Shown: positions 1 through 7,715 of the stretch, piece by piece | Numbering within the stretch: position 1 is the first letter of the stretch | Layout of the letters: every line of letters begins with the position of its first letter | NCBI RefSeq assembly: GCF_009931115.1 | Contig: NZ_CP047491.1 | Span: 248,001-312,000 of the forward strand | Length of the DNA: 64,000 nucleotides | Direction of reading: 5' to 3' | DNA from: Microbulbifer hydrolyticus | GTDB taxonomy: Bacteria > Pseudomonadota > Gammaproteobacteria > Pseudomonadales > Cellvibrionaceae | Notes under the pieces: generated by a model | The model's input: the letters and a program-made list of their open reading frames with translations, nothing else | What the model was told of the DNA's origin: nothing | Databases searched by the model: none | Made by a program: the position numbers and the translations under genes

Positions 1-666
1 ACTGGTGAGGCCCTCTGCGACCAGCTTGATCACGGTAATCTCGCGCTCGGTAAAAACCGGCCGGCTCGGTTGCCTGTGACCAGCGCTGTCATCCACCTTA
101 ATATCCAGATAGGAAGGCTCACCATTCATGCCAATCAGTGACAGCCGGTAGTTGTTTTTGTCGGTGAGGTGGGAAATGTCGGTATGGACGTTGAGCGCCT
201 TGCCAATCCCGCCCTCTGGATCCGTGGTCAGCACAATTGCCTGGTGGTTGAACAGGTGGTAGGTGCCGCCTTTTACCCGAGCCCGAAAGCAGTAGGAAAC
301 CTTGTAGTCTTTAATTTTTTCGACGCCCAATTTCTGTTGGAAAAACTGGATCGCCGTTGCCTCGGCGCGTGCGACAAAATCCATGTCGTCCGGATGTATC
401 TGGTTGAGGATGTCATGAAATGTGAGGGTCTCGGGATCCAGATCGTGGATATTTCCTACATTCTGGCTGACGTAAAACAGGTCGAGATCAAACACGTCAA
501 ATACATAGTGGTAGAAGGGGCCGTTGCTGAAAACGGAACTGACCAGCTCATCGACCCTGAATTGCGCCAGCTCTGTTTTGCGCTTGGCAAACAACTCGCT
601 ACGGGTTGCCCATACTCCCGTCAGCAACTTGGTTTGCGGGTTTTCTTCTAGTGTGTCATCGGCCAC
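1..666 (-). CDS. LuxR-type HTH transcriptional regulator with PAS-like sensor region (partial)
   Basis: The gene runs off the left edge, so its C-terminus is missing. The end that is visible reads FTEREITVIKLVAEGLTS, the start of a GerE/LuxR helix-turn-helix. The preceding 180 or so residues (for example IHDLDPETLTFHDILNQIHP and YHLFNHQAIVLTT) look like a PAS fold, as in PAS-LuxR regulators. The start is taken as GTG at 666 because AAGGA lies nine bases upstream; the frame stays open to a stop near 793, so another start is possible. A CRP-type palindrome lies about 100 bases upstream. The ligand and target genes cannot be told from the sequence. Confidence 0.75.
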   Translation of the reverse strand, partial: MADDTLEENPQTKLLTGVWATRSELFAKRKTELAQFRVDELVSSVFSNGPFYHYVFDVFDLDLFYVSQNVGNIHDLDPETLTFHDILNQIHPDDMDFVARAEATAIQFFQQKLGVEKIKDYKVSYCFRARVKGGTYHLFNHQAIVLTTDPEGGIGKALNVHTDISHLTDKNNYRLSLIGMNGEPSYLDIKVDDSAGHRQPSRPVFTEREITVIKLVAEGLTS

Positions 667-759
667 GCCTGAACGTCCTTCTGTTTCATGCAATCCAGCT
701 TCAGCGACGGCGTTGGTGCGGGTATCGCTATCGCGCGCAAACCACCGACCTGGAAACGT

Positions 760-775
760 TGTGACATAAATCACA
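760..775. promoter_or_regulatory. CRP/Vfr-type binding site
   Basis: The sequence TGTGACATAAATCACA matches the TGTGA-N6-TCACA consensus for CRP-family regulators exactly in both half-sites. It lies between the leftward LuxR-type gene and the 3' end of the leftward TonB-like operon. The gene it could control is therefore the LuxR-type regulator, whose presumed start is about 95 bases away. CRP control is an inference from the motif. Confidence 0.6.
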
Positions 776-1010
776 TCTTTGATGAGACTTTTTTATCAGC
801 TTTGGCGTGGAATTCCAATCTTAATTGGTACGTTCGTCACATATTGCTCGCAACAAGTTGCGTTAAGACAGGAATGCATGTTTTGCGGCTGGGTGGGCGT
901 GGCGCTCCAGGCAGGAGGGAGGGGAGAGAGTAAGACCCGGTCAATCGCGCCGGGTATTGGCTGGGGTCCTACTCTTCGTAGCTATGAACAACTGGGCAGC
1001 GCCCCTCCCG

Positions 1011-2039
1011 TCAGGAGGGGAGGAAGTCAATCGAGTAATTGAGTGTGGACTTCTCTACGTTGGCTGCGCCAAAGTTGATCAGGCGAATACGGGCGAGCAG
1101 CTTACGCTCCAGATCCGCGTTATCGAGTTCGCTGCTTACCAGGCTTACCCCGGAAATGGTGCCATTGGCCTCGATCACCAGTTTTACGGTCACCTTGCCT
1201 GCCAGTGTCGGGTCGCGGCGCAGTGCGCGGTTGTAGATGGCGAAGATGGCCCCTTTATTGGCCTCCATGACCTGTCGGATGGACTCTTCACCACGGGTAC
1301 CGCGCTCGCGTCGGGCCTGTTTGCCGCTGGATTTCGCGGCCGCGGTCGCTTCCGCAACTTCCACCTGCGTGGTTTCGCGGCCAGACAGGGCTGAGCCGCC
1401 GGTATTGCGACTCAATTGTCCGGTGTTGATGCCTCCGCTGGACGCCTTGGACTTGTCACTGATAAGGGAGCGGTCGATTTTTTGTGCCTTCGCCGCGCCG
1501 CTGGCGAGGCTGTTGGCACTGGCGACTTCCGACACATCCAGGCTGTCGCGCATGTCCATCAGGTCGTCCTGTAGCTGCATGAGCCCGCTGTTGGCTGCTT
1601 TCTCACGGGCCCTGGCGACCTCCGCGGCCGGCGCCTTCTCGGTAAGTGGCTTTGGTTTTACCGTCTTTATTGGTTCCGGCTTGGGCTTTTCGACGGGTTT
1701 TGGCTTTTCCTTTTTAACTGGTTTTGGCTTTTCCTGCTTCTTCTCCAGCGGTTTGGGCTTTGGTTTTTCTACCGGCTTGGGAAGCTCCTTCTTTTCCAGG
1801 ATCACCCGCGCCAGCTGGGGTGGCAGTTTCTCAGCCTGCTCGCGGGTAAGCTCCGGTGCGGGAATAAACGTGAACAGGGCCCCTATTACCACGAAAGCAG
1901 CAATACCGCTTTTCAGGAACCGGTTAAAACGTTGGTCTTCTTCCTCCGTTGAAGCCCACGGCAGCAGCGAGTTGTAGTAATGCCACGGCATCATTGCCGG
2001 GCGCCCCTGAGGAGCTGAACTGAAGGTGGCTGTCGTCAT
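1011..2039 (-). CDS. TonB-like protein with AgmX/PglI-type C-terminal domain
   Basis: Likely periplasm-spanning energy transducer, last gene of the ExbB/ExbD operon. A short cytoplasmic N-terminus is followed by one membrane helix (about residues 46-62). Then comes a long Lys/Pro/Glu-rich linker with repeated KPKP and PVEKPKP units (about 85-135), as in TonB proteins. The C-terminal 100 residues start SIRQVMEANKGAIFAIYNRA and resemble the AgmX/PglI C-terminal domain, related to the TonB CTD. The start has GGAGGG eight bases upstream. It follows exbD2 by 17 bases. The partner outer-membrane component is unknown; the TPR proteins upstream are candidates. Confidence 0.8.
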   Translation of the reverse strand: MTTATFSSAPQGRPAMMPWHYYNSLLPWASTEEEDQRFNRFLKSGIAAFVVIGALFTFIPAPELTREQAEKLPPQLARVILEKKELPKPVEKPKPKPLEKKQEKPKPVKKEKPKPVEKPKPEPIKTVKPKPLTEKAPAAEVARAREKAANSGLMQLQDDLMDMRDSLDVSEVASANSLASGAAKAQKIDRSLISDKSKASSGGINTGQLSRNTGGSALSGRETTQVEVAEATAAAKSSGKQARRERGTRGEESIRQVMEANKGAIFAIYNRALRRDPTLAGKVTVKLVIEANGTISGVSLVSSELDNADLERKLLARIRLINFGAANVEKSTLNYSIDFLPS

Positions 2040-2056
2040 TGCTTTGGCCCTCCTTT

Positions 2057-2578
2057 TCAGCGGCCGGCGGCCGGTGCGGCCGGATCCTGTGGTGCTGCCT
2101 GCGTGACCGCGAGATCAATGTCGCGGAAGTCTGCTGCGGCGCAGGTATTCATGATCTGCTTCAGCAGTGCGTAGGGCACCTCCTCATCGCCGAGGATGGT
2201 AACCGGGCGGCCCACTGCCTGCTTTTCTTCCGGCAGCGGCTCTGCGCGACTGGCCAGATACTTGAGCTCATTCAGCAATGGGTCAATCTTCTCCTGATCT
2301 GCCGGGATATCCGCCACATTCGCGATCATACGATTGCCCACCAGCAACTGGTCCCCGTTTACCCGCACCACGGTAGTGGTCTCGGGCTTTTCTGTGGAGG
2401 TGGATTCGGGAAGGGTAATGGTTTTGTCTGCCTGCAGAACTTCCACGTCCGAGGAGTTCACCAGCAGGAAAAAAACCAGGATGGTGAAGATATCCATCAG
2501 GGAAACCAGGTTCAGCTTGGTCTGCTTGTGCCGACGCTGTTTGCGCCCTTTCAGCTTTCCGCCGATCGTCGCTTTCAT
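2057..2578 (-). CDS. ExbD/TolR family proton-channel subunit (second copy)
   Basis: The single N-terminal membrane helix reads LVSLMDIFTILVFFLLVNSS and contains the Asp typical of ExbD/TolR proton conduction. It is preceded by a very basic cytoplasmic tail (KLKGRKQRRHK), and a periplasmic domain of about 130 residues follows. The start is placed at the Met beginning MKATIGGK, one base after the stop of the preceding exbD, which implies tight translational coupling. Two ExbD-type subunits beside one ExbB is the arrangement of several TonB2-like or gliding-type systems rather than the plain TonB operon. Confidence 0.85.
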   Translation of the reverse strand: MKATIGGKLKGRKQRRHKQTKLNLVSLMDIFTILVFFLLVNSSDVEVLQADKTITLPESTSTEKPETTTVVRVNGDQLLVGNRMIANVADIPADQEKIDPLLNELKYLASRAEPLPEEKQAVGRPVTILGDEEVPYALLKQIMNTCAAADFRDIDLAVTQAAPQDPAAPAAGR

Positions 2579-2579
2579 A

Positions 2580-3098
2580 TCACTTGCCTGCCAGCTGTTC
2601 GTCTTGTACCGGCGCATCGCCGAGGGAAATCTGCGGAAACAGTTCTGCATCCACGACCGAGGCCGCGACCACTGCGCGGAAAGAGCGCGCGGTATCCATG
2701 GCCGACACCAGGGTGCGGTAGGGCGTGCCAGGTTCCGAGAGGATCACCAGATCCTTTTTGTCGATATCTTTCTCGCGCAGGCTGCGCTTTATCTCCTGCA
2801 ATACATCAGACACCAGCTTGAAATCCGGCTTTCCGTCCCGGTTGGCAATACGTTTTACACGAATTCCCGCCGGATAGTTGATGTCGATGTGGTCGGCGCG
2901 CAGCACCATTTCCAGTTGCCGGTTTTCTTTCTGCTCGTCCACACTCGGGTCACTCATTCCCGGAAGGTTGAGGTTGAGTACGGATATATGGGAAAACACC
3001 ATATTCAGCAGCAATACAGGGACCAGCACGGTCATCAGGCTCATAAACGAGGTGATGTCCAGATCCGGGTCGGTTTCCAGCCTGCGTCGGATAGCCAT
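2580..3098 (-). CDS. ExbD/TolR family proton-channel subunit (first copy)
   Basis: 172 residues with one N-terminal membrane segment (about residues 13-36, DLDITSFMSLMTVLVPVLLL) that carries an acidic residue at its start, then a periplasmic domain. It differs clearly from the second ExbD in the operon (DPDLDITSFM against LVSLMDIFT), so the two are paralogues with probably different roles, not a recent duplication. It lies 50 bases after exbB and directly abuts the second exbD. It probably forms a proton-driven stator with the ExbB homologue in the inner membrane. Confidence 0.8.
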   Translation of the reverse strand: MAIRRRLETDPDLDITSFMSLMTVLVPVLLLNMVFSHISVLNLNLPGMSDPSVDEQKENRQLEMVLRADHIDINYPAGIRVKRIANRDGKPDFKLVSDVLQEIKRSLREKDIDKKDLVILSEPGTPYRTLVSAMDTARSFRAVVAASVVDAELFPQISLGDAPVQDEQLAGK

Positions 3099-3148
3099 GG
3101 CTCTCTCTTGTTATCTGATTACGCTTTGGATCTCGGTGATGCGTGCAC

Positions 3149-3835
3149 TCACGCCATTGCGCCGGCTTTTGCGGCCGGGCGCGCGGTGCCTTCCGCTTTC
3201 TGGCCACGAGTCAGGGTAATCAGGTTGAGGAACTTCACCCCGGCCATTTCCAGGCTGTCGATGATTTCGTTGGTTTTGTTCTGCAGCATTGAGTAGGCCA
3301 GCAACAGCGGGATGGCGGAGATCAGGCCGAATGCTGTGGTGTTCATTGCCACGGAAATACTCGAAGAAAGCATCGAGGCTTTCTCTGACGGGTCGGCATT
3401 GGCTACGGCGGTGAATGCCGCGATCAGGCCGATGATGGTGCCGAGCAGACCGAGCAGGGTTGCGATATTGGCCAGGGTCGCGAGGTAATTGGTGCGCTTC
3501 TCGAGGCGCGGTACCGCTTCGAGAATACTTTCCTCAATGGCCATGGCGATGTTCTCGTCTTTACGTGCGTGCTGCGCGGTGGAAATACCGGCGGCGACGA
3601 TCTGGCCCATCGGAGCCTTTTCACCCTGGGAAAACTTGAGTGCAGCGGCAAAATTGCGCTGCTGCATCATCGGCAGCACCTGGCCGTAGGCGCGGCGATT
3701 GGCGAGTTTGGCGCGGGACAGGAATACCCAGCGCTCAACGATCAGTACGATGCCGATCACCAGCACCAGTGCAATGGGGTACATGAATGGGCCGCCGTTC
3801 TGGAAGAAGCGCAGCAGTGTATTTAGGAATTCCAT
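3149..3835 (-). CDS. ExbB/TolQ/MotA family proton-channel protein
   Basis: About 228 residues with three membrane helices: about 15-35 (FMYPIALVLVIGIVLIVERW), about 120-140 (ANIATLLGLLGTIIGLIAAF) and about 160-180. The GLLGTIIGLIAAF segment and following Thr/Ala-rich helix are the family signature. The ATG at 3835 is preferred over an in-frame TTG at 3841 because GGAG lies eight bases before it. It would energise the AgmX/TonB-like protein together with the two ExbD subunits. Confidence 0.9.
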   Translation of the reverse strand: MEFLNTLLRFFQNGGPFMYPIALVLVIGIVLIVERWVFLSRAKLANRRAYGQVLPMMQQRNFAAALKFSQGEKAPMGQIVAAGISTAQHARKDENIAMAIEESILEAVPRLEKRTNYLATLANIATLLGLLGTIIGLIAAFTAVANADPSEKASMLSSSISVAMNTTAFGLISAIPLLLAYSMLQNKTNEIIDSLEMAGVKFLNLITLTRGQKAEGTARPAAKAGAMA

Positions 3836-3889
3836 GGTCAAATCTCCGGGACGTAAAGATTTCTGGTTATAAAAATTGTGAACTTGCAG

Positions 3890-4174
3890 TTATGCATCTG
3901 AATCGTCTTGCTGCAGCAGTTTTATTTCCCGCTGCAATTCCGAGTACTCCTGATGCTGGAAGGTATGGTTGATTGCATTGGGCAAGGTGCTTTCAATTTT
4001 CTCCAGGCTGTTGGCCTGCTTCCAGGGGATGATGTACAACACCTTGGGCTGCTCCTGGCTGCCGATAATGGTGGATTCGAGGGTGATGACCTCACCTTCC
4101 GTGTCCTGGGTATAACCCGGTCCGGAAGCGAGCACGGTAAAAAAGAACAGTAGTGCCGGGATGATTCTGTTCAC
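3890..4174 (-). CDS. small secreted protein of the ExbBD operon
   Basis: 94 residues with a clear signal peptide (IIPALLFFFTVLASGPGYTQ) and a mature part of about 70 residues containing LYIIPWKQA. The start is GTG, nine bases after a strong GGAGG. The stop lies just upstream of exbB, and the start lies four bases after the TPR lipoprotein gene, so it belongs to the operon. I do not recognise the family. Position and export suggest a periplasmic accessory to the ExbB/ExbD machine. Confidence 0.6.
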   Translation of the reverse strand: MNRIIPALLFFFTVLASGPGYTQDTEGEVITLESTIIGSQEQPKVLYIIPWKQANSLEKIESTLPNAINHTFQHQEYSELQREIKLLQQDDSDA

Positions 4175-4177
4175 GAT

Positions 4178-4816
4178 TTACAACCTCCTCTCCAGATCCA
4201 TGATCCACCCGAGCAGCACCCGATCCTCTTCCGGTTCCAGTGCACGAGCTTCGCGGTAGTGATGTAAGGCCTGTTCCGGCTGGTGCAGGTACAGGTCAAA
4301 AAGGATGCCGAGGTTGCGGTGGGCAACCGCAAAATCCGGCCAGTGGCTCAGGGCATTTTCGTAGGCCGATCGCGCCTCGTCGAACCGACCCTGATCGCGC
4401 AGCAGCACTCCGAGCGTGTTCCAGGCAAACACATTGTTTTCATTGACCGCTACCGCCTGTTTAAGACTGGCTTCGGCCTGTTCCGGCTGGTTCAGTTTCA
4501 GTTGCACTTTTGCCAGGTTTAACCAGGCTCCGGACAGCACCGCCCACTGCGCCACCACCTGCTTTAGCTCGGCTTCCGCTGCGGGGTATTGCTGTTGCAC
4601 GAAGTGTTCGCGTGCGCGGGCAAGCCCCTGCTTCGCGCCGCTGGGTACGATGCCGGAATCCGCGAGATAGGGGTTCGGGCTGGCAATCCGCTTGCCGGAT
4701 TCGTCCGCGGTGGCTTCTGCACTGCCTGTCGTATCCGGTACTGTGGGGTTCCCACTACAGGCGGCAAGCAGCGCGCTGCACAGGACGAATAGCGTGAGTG
4801 GTTTACAGAATTTCAT
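4178..4816 (-). CDS. TPR-repeat lipoprotein
   Basis: About 212 residues. The N-terminus has a lipoprotein signal with lipobox LLAAC (Cys at residue 20). From about residue 65 the chain is built of tetratricopeptide repeats, for example NVFAWNTLGVLLRDQGRFDEA and FAVAHRNLGILFDLYLHQPEQA. The Met of MKFCKPL is chosen because it gives a proper lipoprotein signal and lies one base after the stop of the large TPR gene before it. Likely a scaffold protein anchored to an envelope membrane. Confidence 0.75.
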   Translation of the reverse strand: MKFCKPLTLFVLCSALLAACSGNPTVPDTTGSAEATADESGKRIASPNPYLADSGIVPSGAKQGLARAREHFVQQQYPAAEAELKQVVAQWAVLSGAWLNLAKVQLKLNQPEQAEASLKQAVAVNENNVFAWNTLGVLLRDQGRFDEARSAYENALSHWPDFAVAHRNLGILFDLYLHQPEQALHHYREARALEPEEDRVLLGWIMDLERRL

Positions 4817-4817
4817 A

Positions 4818-7715
4818 TCAATAAGCCGCATCGCTCCACTCCACGGTTGATTCCGGTTTGCGGTAACGTGCCGGTAACAGGTTTTCCAGTGACGAGAAGC
4901 TGTGCTTCACCCAGTCGTCGTAAATGCCGTCTGCGGTACGTTTTATATTGGCCTCGTGCAGCTCGATGGCTTTCTCCTCGAACGGGTAGGCCTGCTCTTC
5001 CAGCAGGATTTCATACTGTTCCAGTTCCAGCGGGCTCAGGCCATTGGGCCGCTGGGAGTCCATCAGGTCCCGGCTTAGCTGGCGGTAGATTTCGGCGAGG
5101 CGGAAGTTGGCGGCAGTGGTGAATTCGGCAATGCCCAGATCCAGTACTTTTTTATAGTCGGAAACCGTCGCCTCCATGGCCTGCTTCTTGTTCTTCAGGC
5201 TCTGCTTGAGCGGCAGCGTCAGTTTCTGTCGTTCGAAGCGGGCAAAGCTCTGCTCGGCCAGTTCGTTGCGGGCATAGGCGGCGAGGTAGCGACCACGTGG
5301 CTCCGCAACCCTGTTGCCGGCAAGGCTGTTTATCCACAGGTTGCGTTCGCGCGCGTTGCCCGATTTTTCATACAGGGATACCAGCTGGTACTGAGCTTCC
5401 AGGTTCTGCAGCGCAGGTTCGCGCCACTGGCGAGCATACTGACGGTAAGCATCGATTGCGCGCTGGGTATTGCCGGAGGTTTCAAACTGCTCTGCCGCAA
5501 GGTACAGGGAGTCCCGGCGTACCCTTGGGTCCGGGTCGCTGTTGGCCAACGCCATCAGCTCACTGGCTGCGGCTTCTGGCATATCCAAACCCTGGTAAAT
5601 CGCGACTGCCTTGGCCGTGAGCGAGGGCGTCAGCTGGTGGTCCGGGTAAAATTTGCGGAAGTCCGCCAGCTCGGCCTGGGCCTGTGGCCAGCGCTTCAGG
5701 CGCATCAGCTGATTGATCGCGTCGAACTGGGCAGTGGCCGCGATCGCTGATCGGCCGCTTTCACGCACGCGCAACAGCAGGGCGATGGCCTCTTCGGTCG
5801 GCGCCACGAATTCCATGCTGTCGGTGGTCAGGTGAACCTGCTTCAGGATCACCTCTGCCTGCTTGTAGATGGACGACTGCAGCCGGTCGCGGGTATTCAG
5901 ATATTCCTGGTCGCTGGAAGCCATGCCTGCGAGCAGCTGTGCATAGGCATTTTCCGCCGCGGGGAAATTCTCGGTTTCGAAATGGCTGTGTCCGAGCAGG
6001 ATCAGAATGCTGCGACGCTGCCGGGCGTCGGGGGGCGGCTGCCAGCCCGCGGCCTTTTCGGCGGCGGCAATGGTTTCCGCATGACGATACTGTTCAAACA
6101 GATTGTGTGCCGCGTCCAGCTGCACTGGCAGCGCACGCTTGTCGGTCGGCCAGGTTTCGGCAAAGTGCAGGCTGGTTTCGGTTTTGCGGTCGAGCCACAG
6201 ATTTGCCAGCTCCGGATCCTTTTCCAGCTTGTGCATCTGGCCGGCCATCAGGATGGCGGCATAGCCGGCTTCGGTAGCGTTGGCCTGGGTATGCCGGGTC
6301 TCTTCGGTGAAGCCCCAGGCAACCCGCGAATACGCATCGAAGGCGCGCGCGTATTCACCGGCATCGTTGAGGCTCTCTGCCATCAGGAAGGTAAGCGGTG
6401 GTTCTTTGTCATCGCCGGGAAACGTTTGGATAAATTCCCCGTACAGCCCTGCGGCAGCGAGGAATGCGGAGCGTGATTCACGCCGCGCGTGCGCGGCGGC
6501 CTTGGCACTGTTTTTGGGGCTGCTCGCTTCTTTCGCCAGCGCCTGTGCACGGGCGTGGTCGAAACGCGCGAGTTCTTCCAGCCAGGGTTTCAGCCGACTC
6601 CGCAGCTCGCCGCGCTGCGCATCGTCAGCACTTTGCCAGTATTGGCTGCGTATGCCGTAGCGGGTGACGAACTCCCGTTTTGCCGGCACCACTTCGCTGG
6701 GGAAATTGCCCTGCTGCAGAATTTCCACTGCGCGCACATGCATACCCGGTGCTTGCCGGCTTTGCGGGTTGCGTTCCACATAGGTGAGGAAAGTCTGGGC
6801 ACCGTCGCGGTAGCGCTCACTCTCGGCGTACCAGTCGCCGAGGGCACGATACAGAAGGTGCTGGTAGCTGCGGCCTGTGTCGATACCTGCCTCGCTACCG
6901 GTGTTGAACGATTCAATCACCTCGGCGCCGCCGAGATAATTAAACCCCAGGGCAAGCACCCGCAGGGTGTCGTCGGCCAGGCGGCGTTCGCCTTTTTGCA
7001 GTTGATCGAGCGGACGCTTTTCGGGTTCCTTCTCCGCCAGTAACAGGTCCATCAAAGTAAGGAAGGTGTTGCCGGCATCTCTATAGCGGGCGTCCTTGAA
7101 CTGGCTCCAACCGAGCATATAGCGCGCATTCCGGGCAAAGGGCGACTCGCCCTGCGCAAGCACTGCGGCAAAGTCGCGCTCGGCCGCGCGATACCGTTTC
7201 TGGCTGAATGCCGCTTCGCCACGGCGGAACAGGGCCTCGGCGATAAACGGCGATTCCGGGGCGGTCTCGACAATATTCTCCAGCGCCTGCAGTGAGCCGG
7301 GCAGATTGCCGTCCAGCGCGCGGGCACGGGCAAGCCGGTACGCCAGGTAATCGTCATCTGCGGAGGTCTGCAGCAGCGCTTCGTAGTGGCGCACGGCCTC
7401 GCTGTAGGCCACCGCCATTTCGGGGTTGTCCGCCTGCAGCTGTTCGAGGCGTTCCATTTCAAGGTCAGCGAGACGCAACTGGATCTGGCGGCGCGTTCTC
7501 GGGTTGCTGTTTGCCGCCAGTGCCTTTTCGTAACTGGCGATCAGTACTGGCAGCTCGACCTGCGGAAGCTCCACTTGCGGTTCCGGTGGCAGGGTTGCCG
7601 CGGGGAGGTCGGCGAGGGTCGTGCCGGGATCAAACTGGCTGGCGCAGCCGCCCAGGGTGGCACTGGCGCAGATCGCGAGGGCGAGAAACTTTTTGCGCGG
7701 CGAGGTGAACTTCAC
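4818..7715 (-). CDS. large TPR-repeat outer-membrane lipoprotein
   Basis: 965 residues. The signal peptide ends in the lipobox LGGC (Cys about residue 24). The rest is helical and repeat-rich with many TPR-like units: YLAYRLARARALDGNLPGSL, FIAEALFRRGEAAFSQKRYRAAERDFAAVL, ERYRDGAQTFLTYVERNPQSR. Length and layout fit large TPR proteins that accompany ExbB/ExbD/AgmX operons in marine gammaproteobacteria, and such proteins probably gather outer-membrane or surface partners. The start overlaps the previous gene by four bases (ATGA), so the two are translationally coupled. Confidence 0.75.
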   Translation of the reverse strand: MKFTSPRKKFLALAICASATLGGCASQFDPGTTLADLPAATLPPEPQVELPQVELPVLIASYEKALAANSNPRTRRQIQLRLADLEMERLEQLQADNPEMAVAYSEAVRHYEALLQTSADDDYLAYRLARARALDGNLPGSLQALENIVETAPESPFIAEALFRRGEAAFSQKRYRAAERDFAAVLAQGESPFARNARYMLGWSQFKDARYRDAGNTFLTLMDLLLAEKEPEKRPLDQLQKGERRLADDTLRVLALGFNYLGGAEVIESFNTGSEAGIDTGRSYQHLLYRALGDWYAESERYRDGAQTFLTYVERNPQSRQAPGMHVRAVEILQQGNFPSEVVPAKREFVTRYGIRSQYWQSADDAQRGELRSRLKPWLEELARFDHARAQALAKEASSPKNSAKAAAHARRESRSAFLAAAGLYGEFIQTFPGDDKEPPLTFLMAESLNDAGEYARAFDAYSRVAWGFTEETRHTQANATEAGYAAILMAGQMHKLEKDPELANLWLDRKTETSLHFAETWPTDKRALPVQLDAAHNLFEQYRHAETIAAAEKAAGWQPPPDARQRRSILILLGHSHFETENFPAAENAYAQLLAGMASSDQEYLNTRDRLQSSIYKQAEVILKQVHLTTDSMEFVAPTEEAIALLLRVRESGRSAIAATAQFDAINQLMRLKRWPQAQAELADFRKFYPDHQLTPSLTAKAVAIYQGLDMPEAAASELMALANSDPDPRVRRDSLYLAAEQFETSGNTQRAIDAYRQYARQWREPALQNLEAQYQLVSLYEKSGNARERNLWINSLAGNRVAEPRGRYLAAYARNELAEQSFARFERQKLTLPLKQSLKNKKQAMEATVSDYKKVLDLGIAEFTTAANFRLAEIYRQLSRDLMDSQRPNGLSPLELEQYEILLEEQAYPFEEKAIELHEANIKRTADGIYDDWVKHSFSSLENLLPARYRKPESTVEWSDAAY

